Source: Haemonchus contortus (Eukaryota; Nematoda; Chromadorea; Rhabditida; Trichostrongylidae). From it: a stretch of DNA of 64,000 bases. The DNA lies in contig LS997567.1 of NCBI GenBank assembly GCA_000469685.2, positions 30,243,299-30,307,298 of the forward strand, read 5' to 3'. The notes under the pieces were generated by a model. That model was not told where the DNA came from. It worked only from the letters and a program-made list of their open reading frames with translations, and did no database searches. Each line of letters opens with the position of its first letter. Positions within the stretch are counted from its first letter, which is position 1. Positions 22,911 through 34,316 of the stretch are shown piece by piece. Made by a program: the position numbers and the translations under genes.

Positions 22911-25900
22911 ACGAACTCGACAACCAAACGCCTACGCCATACTAGATTCGGTATTCGGCATTTTGGATCAATCGTTCATGTCTTCTTTCTTAGCAAACCG
23001 ACGACAACTAGACCCTGAATACGAAACAATCATTAATGTAAACACATTAGGGGGACACGTTAAAATAAAAAAGTAAAACACATCAGAGTCACGCTTCGAG
23101 ACGACAACGATAATTCAATCAAAGTATCCTTACCTACCGTTGACACATTAACCATTATACTCACACTACCAAATCTTCCGATGGAAAATCAGCTATTATA
23201 TCACAGACACACACTCACTTGGAGAAAGCATTATCTTAGGACTTCTCCATGGATATTATCAAGGATATTCTATTAGGGATTGATTACCTCCACAAAATAC
23301 TACTTACTGATGAATCCATAATTTCATTACTCTCGGGATACTTCATAACGCCTACTATCCTCGGTACTGTAATATCAGAAACTTCTTACAACCGCTACGT
23401 TCATCCAATGAAACCATGCCAACATATAAACACCATCGATCTATACACAACACACACAGACTACTCAGATCTTTGGAAACTACCTGGTGTAGGCACAGAA
23501 GAGCTGCAAACTGATGAAGAGCTTAGCAGACAAATTTTTTCCGACTTCTACTGCACGATACAAGATGTAAGTGGCGAAATTCACATTAAATTCCCCTGGG
23601 AACCTAACAAATTCTGCCTGGCAAACAAGTATAATCTCGCTTTCAGCAGGTTACACCAGCTATATAAAATGAAAGATAAAAGTCCCAAATGCTGGGAGGA
23701 ATACTGCGACATTATTACAGAACAGCTTGTAAAGGGTTCACAGAAGATATCACTCATAAACCGCAAATTTCCAGTCCCATATACTATATACCCCCACCAA
23801 GCGGTGATAAAGTCCACCAGTGCAACTACTAGGACCAGAATCGTGCTACCTGATTCCGTATGATTTATCTACACGAATCAGAACGTGGCTCCGTTTGATT
23901 CGTATGTCTGAAAGACGTAAAAGTCCCTTCTGCACCGAATAATATACGCATACTCCACTTGTGTAGGCTGCCAATTGGCATTAACGCCTCATCATTCCTG
24001 TTGGGTATATCAATACAATATGGACTCGAACAACAAAAACACGAGGATAAATTAGCCATCAAGCAATAGATCGAGAATTTATATGTAGATAATATTCTGA
24101 AGTTAAGTTGATCGGCCCTTCTCAACACCTACCATATTTGTAAAAGGATTTTCGCTAACATGTCCATGAATCTTCGCCAATTCATAACAAACGATGACAA
24201 TTGCAATTTCCACATCACTGGTGAAGACAAAATGATAATCTCCTCTATCAAAATTCTAGGTATTCCTTGGGACTGAACCAAAATACCTTTACGCTCTCAT
24301 GCGAGTTGATCTACACGGCAAACCCGACTTAACGTAAAATTGTACACGCCACACATTCTACTTTCGACCCTCTTGGACTTCTAGCACTTATTCTTCTCCC
24401 ACCGAAACCTCTCCTTCAGGATCTATGGAAACAAAAACAGAATTGTGACGAGCTCAGGAATACAATAGTGTGGCGCAACATATGCGAACACGCAAGCGGA
24501 TTTTACGGTAGACTTCCCTAGAAACATCCTCAGCCATCAAATCGATACCCAAAACTCAATTCATTCATTTGTTGATGCATCTATCCGCGCATACGCAACA
24601 GTCGTATATCTTCGTTTAGTTACTGGTGCATATTCTGGTACAATACTTATGGCTAGACAACGTCTAGCCCCAATCAAAAATAAGTCCATAACAATTCCAC
24701 GACAAGAACTTCTCGCACTTTGATAGGAACGCGTCCTATATAACTCATTCTCAGAAAAATCAAATTACAGATATCAACGATTAATATTTACAGCGATTCT
24801 CAAGTAGCCTTTCATTGGATCCAATCTAATTCAAACAATGGAATATATAAGCAACCGCTGTAGAGGAATACGAGAATCCCTCCAATCTTGGAAACAAAAC
24901 ATTAACCAAACTCATCTATTATATATCATATACCATCGGAAGGAAACCACGCAGGCCGCGCTACTAGAGGGCTTACAAGAGAACAAATGTCCCATCGAAT
25001 ATGGTGGTCAGGGCCAACATCCTTAAGGCAGCAAGACAAAAATAAGTCAGAGTTTCAGGAGTTTTACACTCACGCGGACTCACAACACACTTACCGACCC
25101 ACAGTCTTAATGATCTCCTCAAACATACCATCTGAATCCTGCCCCTTCATCACAAAATTCTCATCATTGAAAGCTGTGCGACAGGCAACTGCTCTTATTC
25201 TAAAATCTATTCAACACATTCTATTGTATACGATAAACTAACGATAGATAGGAGAACAAAGCTATAGTTCCTACCAAAAGTAGCTAATATCTCATCAACC
25301 CATCCATTAACCTCGCTGCAGGTAAGTGATATTGAAAGTGCGGAAACGTTACTAACCAACATTATGCAACGCAATTTGACAAAAGGCGATCAGCGAAAAT
25401 GGAGCCGACTCGGTCTATACAAAGATGAGCGGAACATCATCCGCTGCCGAGGAAGAATCCAAGCGAAACACCTACCTAAAGACACGATAGAGCTCATCCT
25501 TCTTCTACCTAACGAACATCTTACACATCTAATAATTCGAGAAACTCAAGTACGTTGTGGACATCAAGGGGTAGGTGGCACACTTGCAAACCTACGCCTT
25601 CGTTATTGGCTCCCAAAAGGAAAACAAGCAGTACGAAAGTTTTGAAACAATGTTTGTTTTGCAAACGCCGGAATGGAAAACCATTCTATCACCCAAGTCC
25701 ACCATCTCTACCATTCACACACACAACCTTCACGTCCCTGTTGTCACATACATAGGTATAGACTTAGCAGGTCCATTCTCGATTATAGACTCTGAAAGCT
25801 GAAAGAATCAAATATAAACATGGATATTTTTAGCAACATGCATGGCTATTCGAGCAAGTTACTTAGAAGTCACTTACAACTTGACCGCTTCAGAGCCTAT

Positions 25901-26720
25901 CAACGTCTTACGAAGATTTACATCTCGGAGAATAACCCCTCTCCCTCTCGTCATCTCAGACAACGCCGTTAACTTCATATACAGCAACGCAATTCTTTCC
26001 ATGGGAGTTAAAGACACTGCACGCATCAACACTACCATATAAACCTTCTTGACTAACGAAAAGATTCGATGGAAATTCATCTTCCCGCCTTCACCATGGA
26101 AAGGCGGATTTTATGAAAGATTGAATGGCATGATAAAATTATCCCTTCAATGTGTATTAACAAGGAAATTACATTCCTACATTCCTTAAAACAGCATCGG
26201 AATGTGAAGCAATGGTAGATTTAGAACCTCTGCCATACCCAGATAATAAGTTAAAATACTCATTGATGATCCGTTCAATAGATTTCCTGATTCCTAAGGC
26301 CAATTTCTTACCATATTCAGAAATAACCACAATTGATGGTAATCACGACCTGGAATACCTCCCTTACGTTTCCACAGAAGACCAAGCTATACAATACTAC
26401 CGCACACGGGAAACCTACTTAAATGTCCACGGCACGGATGGCATAACACTTATCTCCTGAAACTACGCAATTTCCACCAACACAGAATCAAGCAAAAAAG
26501 CCTTACTCGTACACACCCGAAAATTGGAGAAGTTGTCCTTGTCATGGAAGAAAAACTGGCATGTCTAGAATGGTCTTCAGGTATCATAACAGGCTTGATC
26601 GACATCAGGACGGAACGGTACGGTCCGTCAAGTTACGAATTCAAAATCAGACAATGAACGATCAGTAAACATGCTCATCCCTTTGGAGTTGGCTGGTGAA
26701 AATGAAAGAAAAACAACTCT
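22911..26720 (+). pseudogene. BEL-2 protease-RT-RNase H-integrase remnant
   Basis: A decayed BEL/Pao pol in several frames. The protease site near 22950 reads LDSVFGILDQSF, so the DSG/DTG glycine is lost. The open piece 23249-23863 covers LLGIDYLHKIL, then GEIHIKFPWEPNKF and IYPHQAVIKST, the start of RT. YVDNIL is visible near 24082. RNase H-like sequence follows near 24550-24830 and a HIWWSGP-like piece (RIWWSGP) near 24993. Integrase pieces: HLTHLIIRETQVRCGHQG (25525), GIDLAGPFSII (25755), VISDNAVNF (25950) and WKGGFYERLNGMIK (26098). Many stops and indels; inactive. Order and content match BEL-1 pol but sequence is distant. Confidence 0.8.
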
Positions 26721-26880
26721 TCAAAAAAAACGGCAGACAGCATCACCTCTAGCGACTCAACAATAACGATACCATTACATCTAACAGCATAGACTCACAT
26801 AACAACGACACTTCCAGGAACCAACGAACACGCCCAACGCTCCCTCGTAAAGCTAAACTCAACAAAAATTTACAGCACGT

Positions 26881-27255
26881 ATGCCTCAGTCTAATGATCA
26901 CAAACGCCTTATCGTCATTTCTTTCCTTGGAAGCACTGGTTCACACTTACCAGAACAATGATATTATTTCAAGTTACCAATGAAAATGAATTACTCAAAC
27001 CCTCGACTAAAATGTTTGCCAGGAGGAATACACATACAAATGCTGCACCCTACCGAATGCATGCAAGTATGCGGTAATGATTACTGCATAGAAATCCCTG
27101 ACCCTAGTCAGAACATAACAGCTCAATTTCCATCTGGAATTACTTTACACTCATATCATGTTACAACAAAAACAATAACCAATAATAGAACGCGCGCAAC
27201 ATACTGGGCATACTGGGCAGCATGTTCATTCTCATGCTCTCAGCAGTCTTACTAA
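26881..27255 (+). pseudogene. BEL-2 possible env-like remnant
   Basis: After pol a Cys-containing reading frame (90 codons from 26980) shows LPGGIHIQMLHPTECMQVC and CIEIPDPSQNITAQFP, with one N-glycosylation-like NIT. Some nematode BEL/Pao elements carry a phlebovirus-like envelope gene here, and a Cys-rich LPGG..H..C pattern would fit a fusion-protein fragment. I cannot confirm homology by eye. It is short, lacks a clear signal or membrane segment and follows a dead pol. Could be unrelated sequence. Confidence 0.3.
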
Positions 27256-27493
27256 TGCTGAGGTGATTCGGATTCTATCTGAACCACAAAGTTTTGCCAT
27301 AATCTCATTGCTTATTTATACACATCACTTGTATACACAACGGGATGAGTGAAGGAAAAACTGTCACTACTAGCCTAAAAAGGCTCGGAAAGGCTTCATG
27401 AACAATCAGGTTAGTGTGGCACTCACCAGTATCATCGTTGCTGTGGTAGAATCTTAGACATTTTTTAAGACATTGTCGGAGTTGTCAAGACTA

Positions 27494-27530
27494 TACTACC
27501 TCCAGAAAGGGATGTAATGTTGGCGAACGT
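27494..27530 (+). repeat. Possible BEL-2 polypurine tract and 3' LTR start
   Basis: AGAAAGGGA is followed directly by TGTAATGTTGGCG. A purine run followed by TGT is the usual junction of internal sequence and 3' LTR. I found no matching 5' LTR upstream of 10745, so the LTR extent is not defined. Confidence 0.3.
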
Positions 27531-30500
27531 CCCACCTGGTACATCGAGGCTATGTCAGCCACTAAACGTTAATTTCGCCCCACTTACCTTAGCAACGTAT
27601 CAAAAGCATCGCCACACACGCAGTAGCCAATGATCTCACTCGTTTTGGTTTGATGTATAACTGCTGTTATTTTTCTGCAGTACCCGATACGAAGTCTCAC
27701 ATGGTTGTCGGTATGCGAAACTTCAGCCCTGGTCTCATCTCGCACTTGTTCTAACCGGTCACCGTGCTCTCACCCATCGCACTACCAAGACCCCGCTTGC
27801 ACTCGCCTTCTTGATGGCTTTTACATCATACCTTGACGCGCAATATAGAAGTCCACGAACCACCTTGCAAAATTTGTTCAGAGAATCGTTTGGCAAGTTC
27901 GGAACGTAGACGAAATCAGCCTCATACATATGTCTAGTCATGTCTCATTTAAAATCCCCAATTTGGATTTAAATCCTTTCTTTGTCACATAGACATGCAG
28001 CTGGACACGATTAGACAAAGTCAGAAACGAGGACATTATTACGATCATGCAAACCCCCCTTCTCGCAAAAAAAAGGGCGAGTAGCGATGGCATGGGCAAT
28101 TACTGGAAATCGTTCAGTACAAGAACAACTTCGTCGATGAAAACAAGTCCACGATTTCAATGAAAGGCGCTTACCCTTTCATCATAGCGACCAATGAAAC
28201 ATAATTCGGCATGAACGAGATGCACTTTTCTTTCAGAATTGCATCAACCATTCTTCTTGAACAGGACTCAACACTCATAAACGGAAACCACCTGCAAACA
28301 AGTAAGCTATGCAGTATTGTGATACTATGCTTATAACGACTTTTAAATATTTGGTTTTCGGATCATGATCATAAGCTTTGTTATGTAAAAAGGAAGGCTC
28401 TGATAAGGGTTGCAGGTTAATCGACATAGTTCAGTTGAAACATGATTGTGTACACGAGATGTAAATTAACGCTTACGCAATCCAGTTTCTGTACAAAACT
28501 TGTACACACTTGCGCGACCGTCAACTTTCAACCGTGTGGGCTGACAACGGTTGAGATAAGAGAGATGAAATGTGAGTGGTCGTGATATCTATCCAATCAA
28601 CTCAAATAGTTGGTTGGTAGCAAGACGAGATCAAAAACCGCCGATGACCCGCCATACGCAATGCATCACAGCAGAATAAGAATTCCAGTGGAGTGAAAAG
28701 AAAAGAAAAAAGACCTAAAAGACGACGACCACTCAAAAAAAGGAGATTCATATAAATTCACATCAAGGAGTGCCGTATCAATCCTGAGTACTAATGGGAA
28801 CAAAACAATTGATTGGCCATGTTACTCATTCGATGTTCTTGTCTCTGATAATGTATAATTTTGTCAAGCAATTTGGGAAAATCGCGAATTGAGGAGAGCC
28901 AGGCCTAAAGTTGAATACACGTGCGAAACATATCAGACCAATGAGAATGATTCTATGATGACGAAATGTTTGACCCTTAGTTCTCCAGAATCATGCTAGA
29001 ACGTGGTCATCCACCGTTTTCATAAGCTCATGACAGATCCTGAGCCGTTCCAAATTGAAGGACGCTAAGCTCCTCCAACTCATTTAGCACCCTATATTGC
29101 ACTCGAGAAAATGTAGCGTAAAAAGTAGGGAAAGCCAAAAATGCCTTCACGAGCTGAAAAGTAAAAAAGCTGAAGATTATAGCGAAATATACGCGAAAAA
29201 TGAAAAAGATTGGAGTCGAAATCTTGCTTTTAATACATCCGGAGCGCTAGTTGTTTCGCTCGTGCAGTCACCGAGCAGCTTGAACTGCTAAGTGGCTTGC
29301 TTTCGGCATCAGCTAGTAAGGCAATGCATTATTTCAGAAGAAGGGGACTGGATTTGTTCTTCATGTTCATTCTTTTCTTTTAGCTTTCTCGTTTTCTTCC
29401 GGCTCTTCCAATGCAATTCGCTCGGATGCAATAAACCATATTGCCATTCTTCCAGAGCAAAACTCTTCGAAGGCTTGATTTGGGAAAATGCTGGAAGTCA
29501 GAGCATCCATATCGCATCATTCTTCATGAAGTAAGTCGCTGTGAATTCGAACATCTTTTCATCGAAAAGACCATAAACAGCGTTCAGATCGCCAGTATTG
29601 CGCATTTCGAATAATGCAATCCTTCCTGGTCCGGAGTACATGGTTCGAATGGCCATTCACCCGTTACTTCAATTTCTCGGTTTTATTGTCTTTTTTGAGG
29701 GATGTGCCACATCTGGCAAATTTCCTTAATCTTCTCGTCATAGAGCTAGTTGGTAAAACTCCAAGTGGTGGCGTCAGTGATGTTTTGCTGATTGCTCCTG
29801 CATAGCAAGCTGTAAATCTGAATAGGAGCAGAAACTAGGTGGCAAGCCAACCTACCATCCCTGCCACTTCTAAATGTTCAGTGATGTCTAATGTATTACG
29901 ATTGATGCTGCGATGTCCGCGGTAGCCCACGCACACTCGCAATGCCCGGTGAAATGTATGCGCGGGTACTCGCTGCAGGGACGGCATCGGAGCTTAACTA
30001 ATTTTGAAGGTCCCGCGGGAGCGTGACACATTTGGTAGAATGAATCATAGACTGATTTTCACCTTTTCCGGCTCTGAATAAGGCAAAAATTGCCGAAACA
30101 ATAACCGACAAAATTGTATTTAACCTCGTCTACTGTAGAATAAAATAAACTTGTATTGACAACTACGATAGTTCAAAGTCTCGAAAGCTCTGGAAGAGCC
30201 ATGTTGCAAGTTGAAATGTAGGCACTTTGACAGGCCGCTACTGCGACTCAGTAGATGCGCCAAAGTAAAAGAAAAGATCTTTGCGATATGCGAGATACGG
30301 AATAGTTCCGCCGCAATTCACGGGACAGTTGCCGCAAGCTCTTAGTCATTTTTGCGCTGACTTCAGAATAACCAACAGCGTGGGCGTTATTGCCTTCGTA
30401 CGTTGCCGGGATCCGATTGTGTGAGGTGACTTTCGACACCTACACGATTTTGTTTTCTTTTTCACTTGGTAGTGATTGTCAAGCAACGCGATGCGACAAG

Positions 30501-31090
30501 CTCTTCTCTATTCGTTGCTTCCATTTGAAACTTCTTTGTCTCAAATGTTTTTGTGTGCACCGATACGCTCATACAATGATGAAGTCATAATACTGCGAAT
30601 AGAGATTGCGCAAACATGCAAAAAGTTCATGTGATATAACATGTTGATGCCGGAAATACGTCACTAACAACTTCAGGAATTCGTAGAGCGCGATAAAATT
30701 AACATAAAAAGAATTTTTAGGTTGCAAGGAAAAAACCCCTATAGTGCAAAAACTTTGCCCCTAACCGCTCCGACTTGATATCCTTTTCTGGTCAGAAGGC
30801 ATTTATAAAATGTTGGAGACGGCTCCTTGCACTTCTGAGATGGTGTTCGTGTGTAGTCGCCTGAACAAAATTCTTGTAACCAAAATTATGGCATCATTTT
30901 CGGGTAAGGTACATCGTTGTCGGCTTGCTGCAGAGCACCATGACTTAATTAAGATTATACGGCTTCTTCTTTTCCGGAAGGAAGATCAGAAGAAGTCACA
31001 GTCGCTGTGACTAGAAGTGTTTATAGAGATGATAAAATCTCATGCGGCAAAAAGAAAGGCATACGTTGATACTGTTCTTAGGAAAGTATA
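27531..31090. other. Unassigned intergenic stretch
   Basis: No gene is supported. Short frames occur (for example 29097-29291, 29614-29805, 30390-30590) without recognised domains. A minus frame at 30248-30439 contains SLRQLSRELRRNYSVSRIS, which looks like a helix-turn-helix of a Tc1/mariner transposase but has no supporting downstream motif. Part of the left end may still be BEL-2 LTR. Confidence 0.35.
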
Positions 31091-31099
31091 AAACGCGCT

Positions 31100-31239
31100 G
31101 CGTGTGTGTTGGTTCGTCTGTGTCTGGGTGTGTTCGGCCGGAAATATATAAATTCCGGTCTCCGTGGATCTAGAGAGTTCGAATTTATTAGGAGTACAGA
31201 CGGCAGGTGGCAATACTTATGGTGAGTAGCAGGACCGGG
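31100..31239 (+). repeat. Microsatellite-centred dispersed repeat, copy a (core and R arm)
   Basis: A TATAAAACGCGCTGCG-like lead is followed by a short TG/TC-rich core (about 31100-31135) and an R arm: TCTCCGTGGATCTAGAGAG at 31159, then a segment ending GGTGAGTAGCAGGACCGG at 31238. The R arm recurs at 33971, 38180, 39520 and (minus strand) about 33420-33460. A second, partial R-like piece (GGGAACACTGATGGTGAGTA) follows near 31290. Confidence 0.7.
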
Positions 31240-31424
31240 TATCACTCACTCAAATAGTCTTGTTGGGCGTGGGCGAGGCTTGCTCAAAAAATGTCGGGAA
31301 CACTGATGGTGAGTAACAAGACTAAACTTTGCCCACAAGAGGCGTGATGTTGGCGGAAAAATTTAATTCGGACCAGTTGAACCTTCAATGAGTCATTTTT
31401 TCAAGATGAACATCAATAGATCGA

Positions 31425-31625
31425 GACTTCTAGTTGTAGGCATGAGCATCGGCACAAATTAAATAGTACTTGCACGCCCTGTTAGTCCCTTGTCAGGTTT
31501 CTTCTCCTGAAAAGTACCACTTGTTCCTAAGAAGGAGCGGGCGGTTTGTTGATAATTACAGCTCTATTATAGAAAGGAGAGAAGCTCGACGTTACTTGGG
31601 CGAACCGACTGGTATTTCGTAGAAA
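31425..31625 (+). repeat. L arm of the microsatellite-centred repeat, copy a
   Basis: GGCATGAGCATCGGCAC, CGCCCTGTTAGTCC and GGGCGAACCGACTGGTATT align with 36810-37185 (GGCGTGAGCACCGAC, TGCCCTGTTAGTCC, GGGCGATCCGACCGGTATT). A minus-strand relative of the last part lies at 33051-33145. A TTC-rich stretch follows instead of TGTC. Confidence 0.6.
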
Positions 31626-31804
31626 CAGGAAATTTCCAGTTCTTCTTCTCTTCTTTTCCTTCTGTTCAGAATTGTGACTGTCAAAATTGATGCATAAACA
31701 AGGAAAAGAAGAGAAAGGAAATTACGAGAAGAAGATGCAGGTGTCAAAAACATGATTCGTTTCACCTTCAACTCATGACGAATCATATATTACTCTAGTC
31801 CTCG

Positions 31805-31925
31805 AGGCGCATCAGTAAGATGGGACTATCTCTTTGACTCTCTGAGGCAGTGAGCTCTTTCAGTCGCCTCATACCATTCAGGTGCTCCTTGATTTTATGT
31901 GGAGTGGTCACATCCTCTGATGTAT
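31805..31925 (-). pseudogene. Penelope-like GIY-YIG fragment (PLE-5)
   Basis: The minus strand reads KIKEHLNGMRRLKEL, matching the helix after the YIG motif in the other PLE copies (RIKEHLEGLRKS at 34230, RVKEHLAGKRRG in PLE-1). The YIG part itself is altered. Too short to say more. Confidence 0.45.
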
Positions 31926-31929
31926 AAGC

Positions 31930-33050
31930 TCTTTAGAAAAATATCAGCAAAGGGTCTGCTATGAAAGCCTTATTCGAGCTTCTTGGCCAGCACCAGAAAG
32001 ATAAGTATTTGAGGGCTGTTATAGCCCTTACATACTTCAGCCTATTATTCATATTTTTTCACAGGTGAGTTTGTTATATATTTGATATTCCCGTATATTA
32101 CAATGCTACTTGAGCCAAATATAAAAGATGATTGTCACGAGTAGTTAGACTCAAATCTTCATCCGAAACTGTGGACTTACTGTTGCATTTGATTGAATCA
32201 AGGAAAGTAACTCTAATTTCTTAAGAGCAAGTAAGGAAGTGATTAGTGTATATGTGTAATGTGTTCACCTATTCTTTTTCTTATTTTCTAATCGGTATAC
32301 CAAATATTGAATTCCACAGTCATGACAGCTATAATTGTGCACTACCTCATGGTATTACATGTGTTTCTCCTCTCACAAGTGTGTTGGTTAGTCCATACGC
32401 CTGTGAAGCAAGGTAATTATTGCCCGTGATTAGATTACCTATTTTACATTGCTCATTACGTTGGTGACCCTAGCTTTTATAATATTTAAAAGTCTTCAAG
32501 TATATAGCACTTAGCTTTCCTTACCTTTTAAAACTCATTTCAGTGTATTAATTATTCAAATCAGTTTGTGTACATTTCTGACCTATGAATCAAGCGAGTA
32601 AGAGGTCAAACCCAAGCGTGGGGAGGAGTCTTCGAAAAACCAGGTTAGGCAGGACTGCTGCCAGAGGTTGGCAAATCCTGTGTGTCTCTATAGGGACCTT
32701 CAGCTCTGGACATCCCACAGGGTGATCCCTGGCTCAATTAGATTGTATAAACCCCATTAGGAAGCCGGTTACATACCCACTCGCCCTAATCAATTATTTG
32801 CTAGAAAAATCGAATGTAGGAGCCAATGCTATTTCTCCTCGTAGTAGTCTGGTAACAACTAGTCGACGATTGAGCGATTCAAACTTATCGATTGATCTAC
32901 GCTTAATGTCGATACCAATGATTTCCTCGATTCCTAAGTCACATGAAGTGCCTACAACATTTAGATTCATTACCGGTGCTAATATTAGTAGTATAGAATC
33001 CTAAGTTTTTTTTTCTTGGTAGAATACTCACGTTTATCGAGTCACACTTC
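31930..33050. other. Unassigned intergenic stretch
   Basis: No gene, RNA or repeat relation recognised. A 68-codon plus frame at 32798-33004 (Ser-rich) has no known domain. Confidence 0.35.
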
Positions 33051-33145
33051 TGCAAATACCAGTCGGGCCGTCGGCTAACGCCGGGCTTTTCCCCTTTTTA
33101 TGGGTTCGCCCAGCCACGCCGGGCGCTCCTCCCTCCTGTGAGAAA
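33051..33145 (-). repeat. L arm of the microsatellite-centred repeat, minus copy
   Basis: Read on the minus strand it gives AGCCCGGCGTTAGCCGACGG then CCCGACTGGTATT, close to GAGCCTGGCGTTAGCCGGGC and CCGACCGGTATT at 37147-37180. It is followed at higher coordinates by an R arm on the same strand (about 33420-33460), the same R-then-L order as copy a. Confidence 0.6.
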
Positions 33146-33394
33146 TTTGCTATGCGTAAATAACATTCCGAATCTCCTTGTTCTTTGAAAGCTCTACACC
33201 CTCAGTATTAGCTCCGGATTGGGAGCGATTTGTTCTGTGAGCCATCGTCGCTGTGTTCGAATTGAACATCGTATAATATCACAAAGGCGGTTATTCAGAG
33301 AAAAAAAGTATTCAGAGACCTCATCGCGGCTGATTCTACTATGTTAGCTACCATCAATGTTCATCATCGGTGTGAATTTGCGGCCCTGAACTCC

Positions 33395-33465
33395 TATCGC
33401 GCACGACCCGCCCCTGTGCACGGAGTCCGGTCCCGCCACCCACCATAAGTGTTCACAGCTGAAGC
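33395..33465 (-). repeat. R arm of the microsatellite-centred repeat, minus copy
   Basis: On the minus strand: GAACACTTATGGTGGGTGGC followed by GGGACCGGACTCCGT, matching GGAACACCTATGGTAAGTGG and GACCGGACTCCGT at 34023-34058. No microsatellite core lies next to it. Confidence 0.6.
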
Positions 33466-33884
33466 CCGGCCTCTCCTCCTCCTTGGGACGAAAAACATCG
33501 AATTGATGAAATTCTTCCTAGTTTTTTCTAGGTTACTTCGCTGTTTTGCTGAGCGAGAATGTAGACCATCAAATACCTCCTTTTCTCTACGGATGCATCA
33601 TTAAATGTGAATCCAACATTATTAGCGGTCGGATAAGTTTTGCCAAGAATGGTATCAAAGCAAAGAGAAACCGTGATCTTTTATTTAATCGCAAACTCTG
33701 CTGGGTAGCGGTCGTAATCTAACAGCAAGAAGTGAATCAAATTCATTCCCTTATGATCCCACAACTTACCCTTCTTGTGGAATGAAACATATCAAAAAGT
33801 CAAAGTTAGAGCTAGCAGCGTAAACAACAAAGGCGCTAGGTGGCGATTGGTAAGTGGATCTTCCTCTCTAAGGCCTCTTCTATG

Positions 33885-34058
33885 GTGTCTGTTGGTGTGT
33901 CGGTGTGTTTGTGTGTGTTTGTTCGTGTGTGTGTCGGTGTGTGTGTCTGACCGGAAATTCATAAATCCTGTCTCCGTGGATCTAGAGCGTTCAAATTCGG
34001 TAGGAGTAAGAGGGGCAGGATGGGAACACCTATGGTAAGTGGCAGGACCGGACTCCGT
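33885..34058 (+). repeat. Microsatellite-centred repeat, copy b (core and R arm)
   Basis: A TG-rich core (about 33885-33953) is followed by TCTCCGTGGATCTAGAGCG (33981) and GGGAACACCTATGGTAAGTG up to about 34058. PLE-2 begins right after it, and the L arm appears at 36805 on the far side of PLE-2, so PLE-2 probably inserted between R and L. Confidence 0.7.
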
Positions 34059-34316
34059 CCTGTTGATTCATGGGTCTCTAGCTGCAATCCAACACGCCTC
34101 AAGTGCTTTCCGCGCAGCAGTCTCCATTTCTAGTGCCAAGACGGTTACTGAAATTGTGAGTTCGTTACCATCGTGGCACAGAACTCGATGCTTTCCCAGT
34201 GGTGCTTGGGTGCGAGACTTTCTTAGCCCCTCCAGGTGTTCTTTGATTCGAGTACGAAGGGGGCGCCCTGTTCCACCGATATATTCAGCACCACAGGCAT
34301 GACGACAACTACTCAA
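34059..34316 (-). pseudogene. PLE-2 inverted 3' fragment with GIY-YIG domain
   Basis: An 82-codon minus frame holds CGAEYIGGTGRPLRTRIKEH and downstream ALGKHRV-like residues (APLGKHRVLCH), the GIY-YIG endonuclease core of Penelope-like elements. The frame lies head-to-head with the plus-strand PLE-2 copy that starts near 34317. Its outer end shares GACCCAT.AATCAACAGGA with the end of the plus copy at about 36370. Retains the GIY-YIG core that the plus copy has lost. Confidence 0.8.

Noticed and set aside
29641..29660. GGTTCGAAT resembling a tRNA B box
   Set aside because: The following bases do not complete the B box (GG in place of CC) and no cloverleaf forms around it. No tRNA was found anywhere in the window.
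30248..30439. Helix-turn-helix-like minus frame as a transposase gene
   Set aside because: Only one weak motif, with no DDE catalytic motifs or terminal repeats around it; kept as a remark only.
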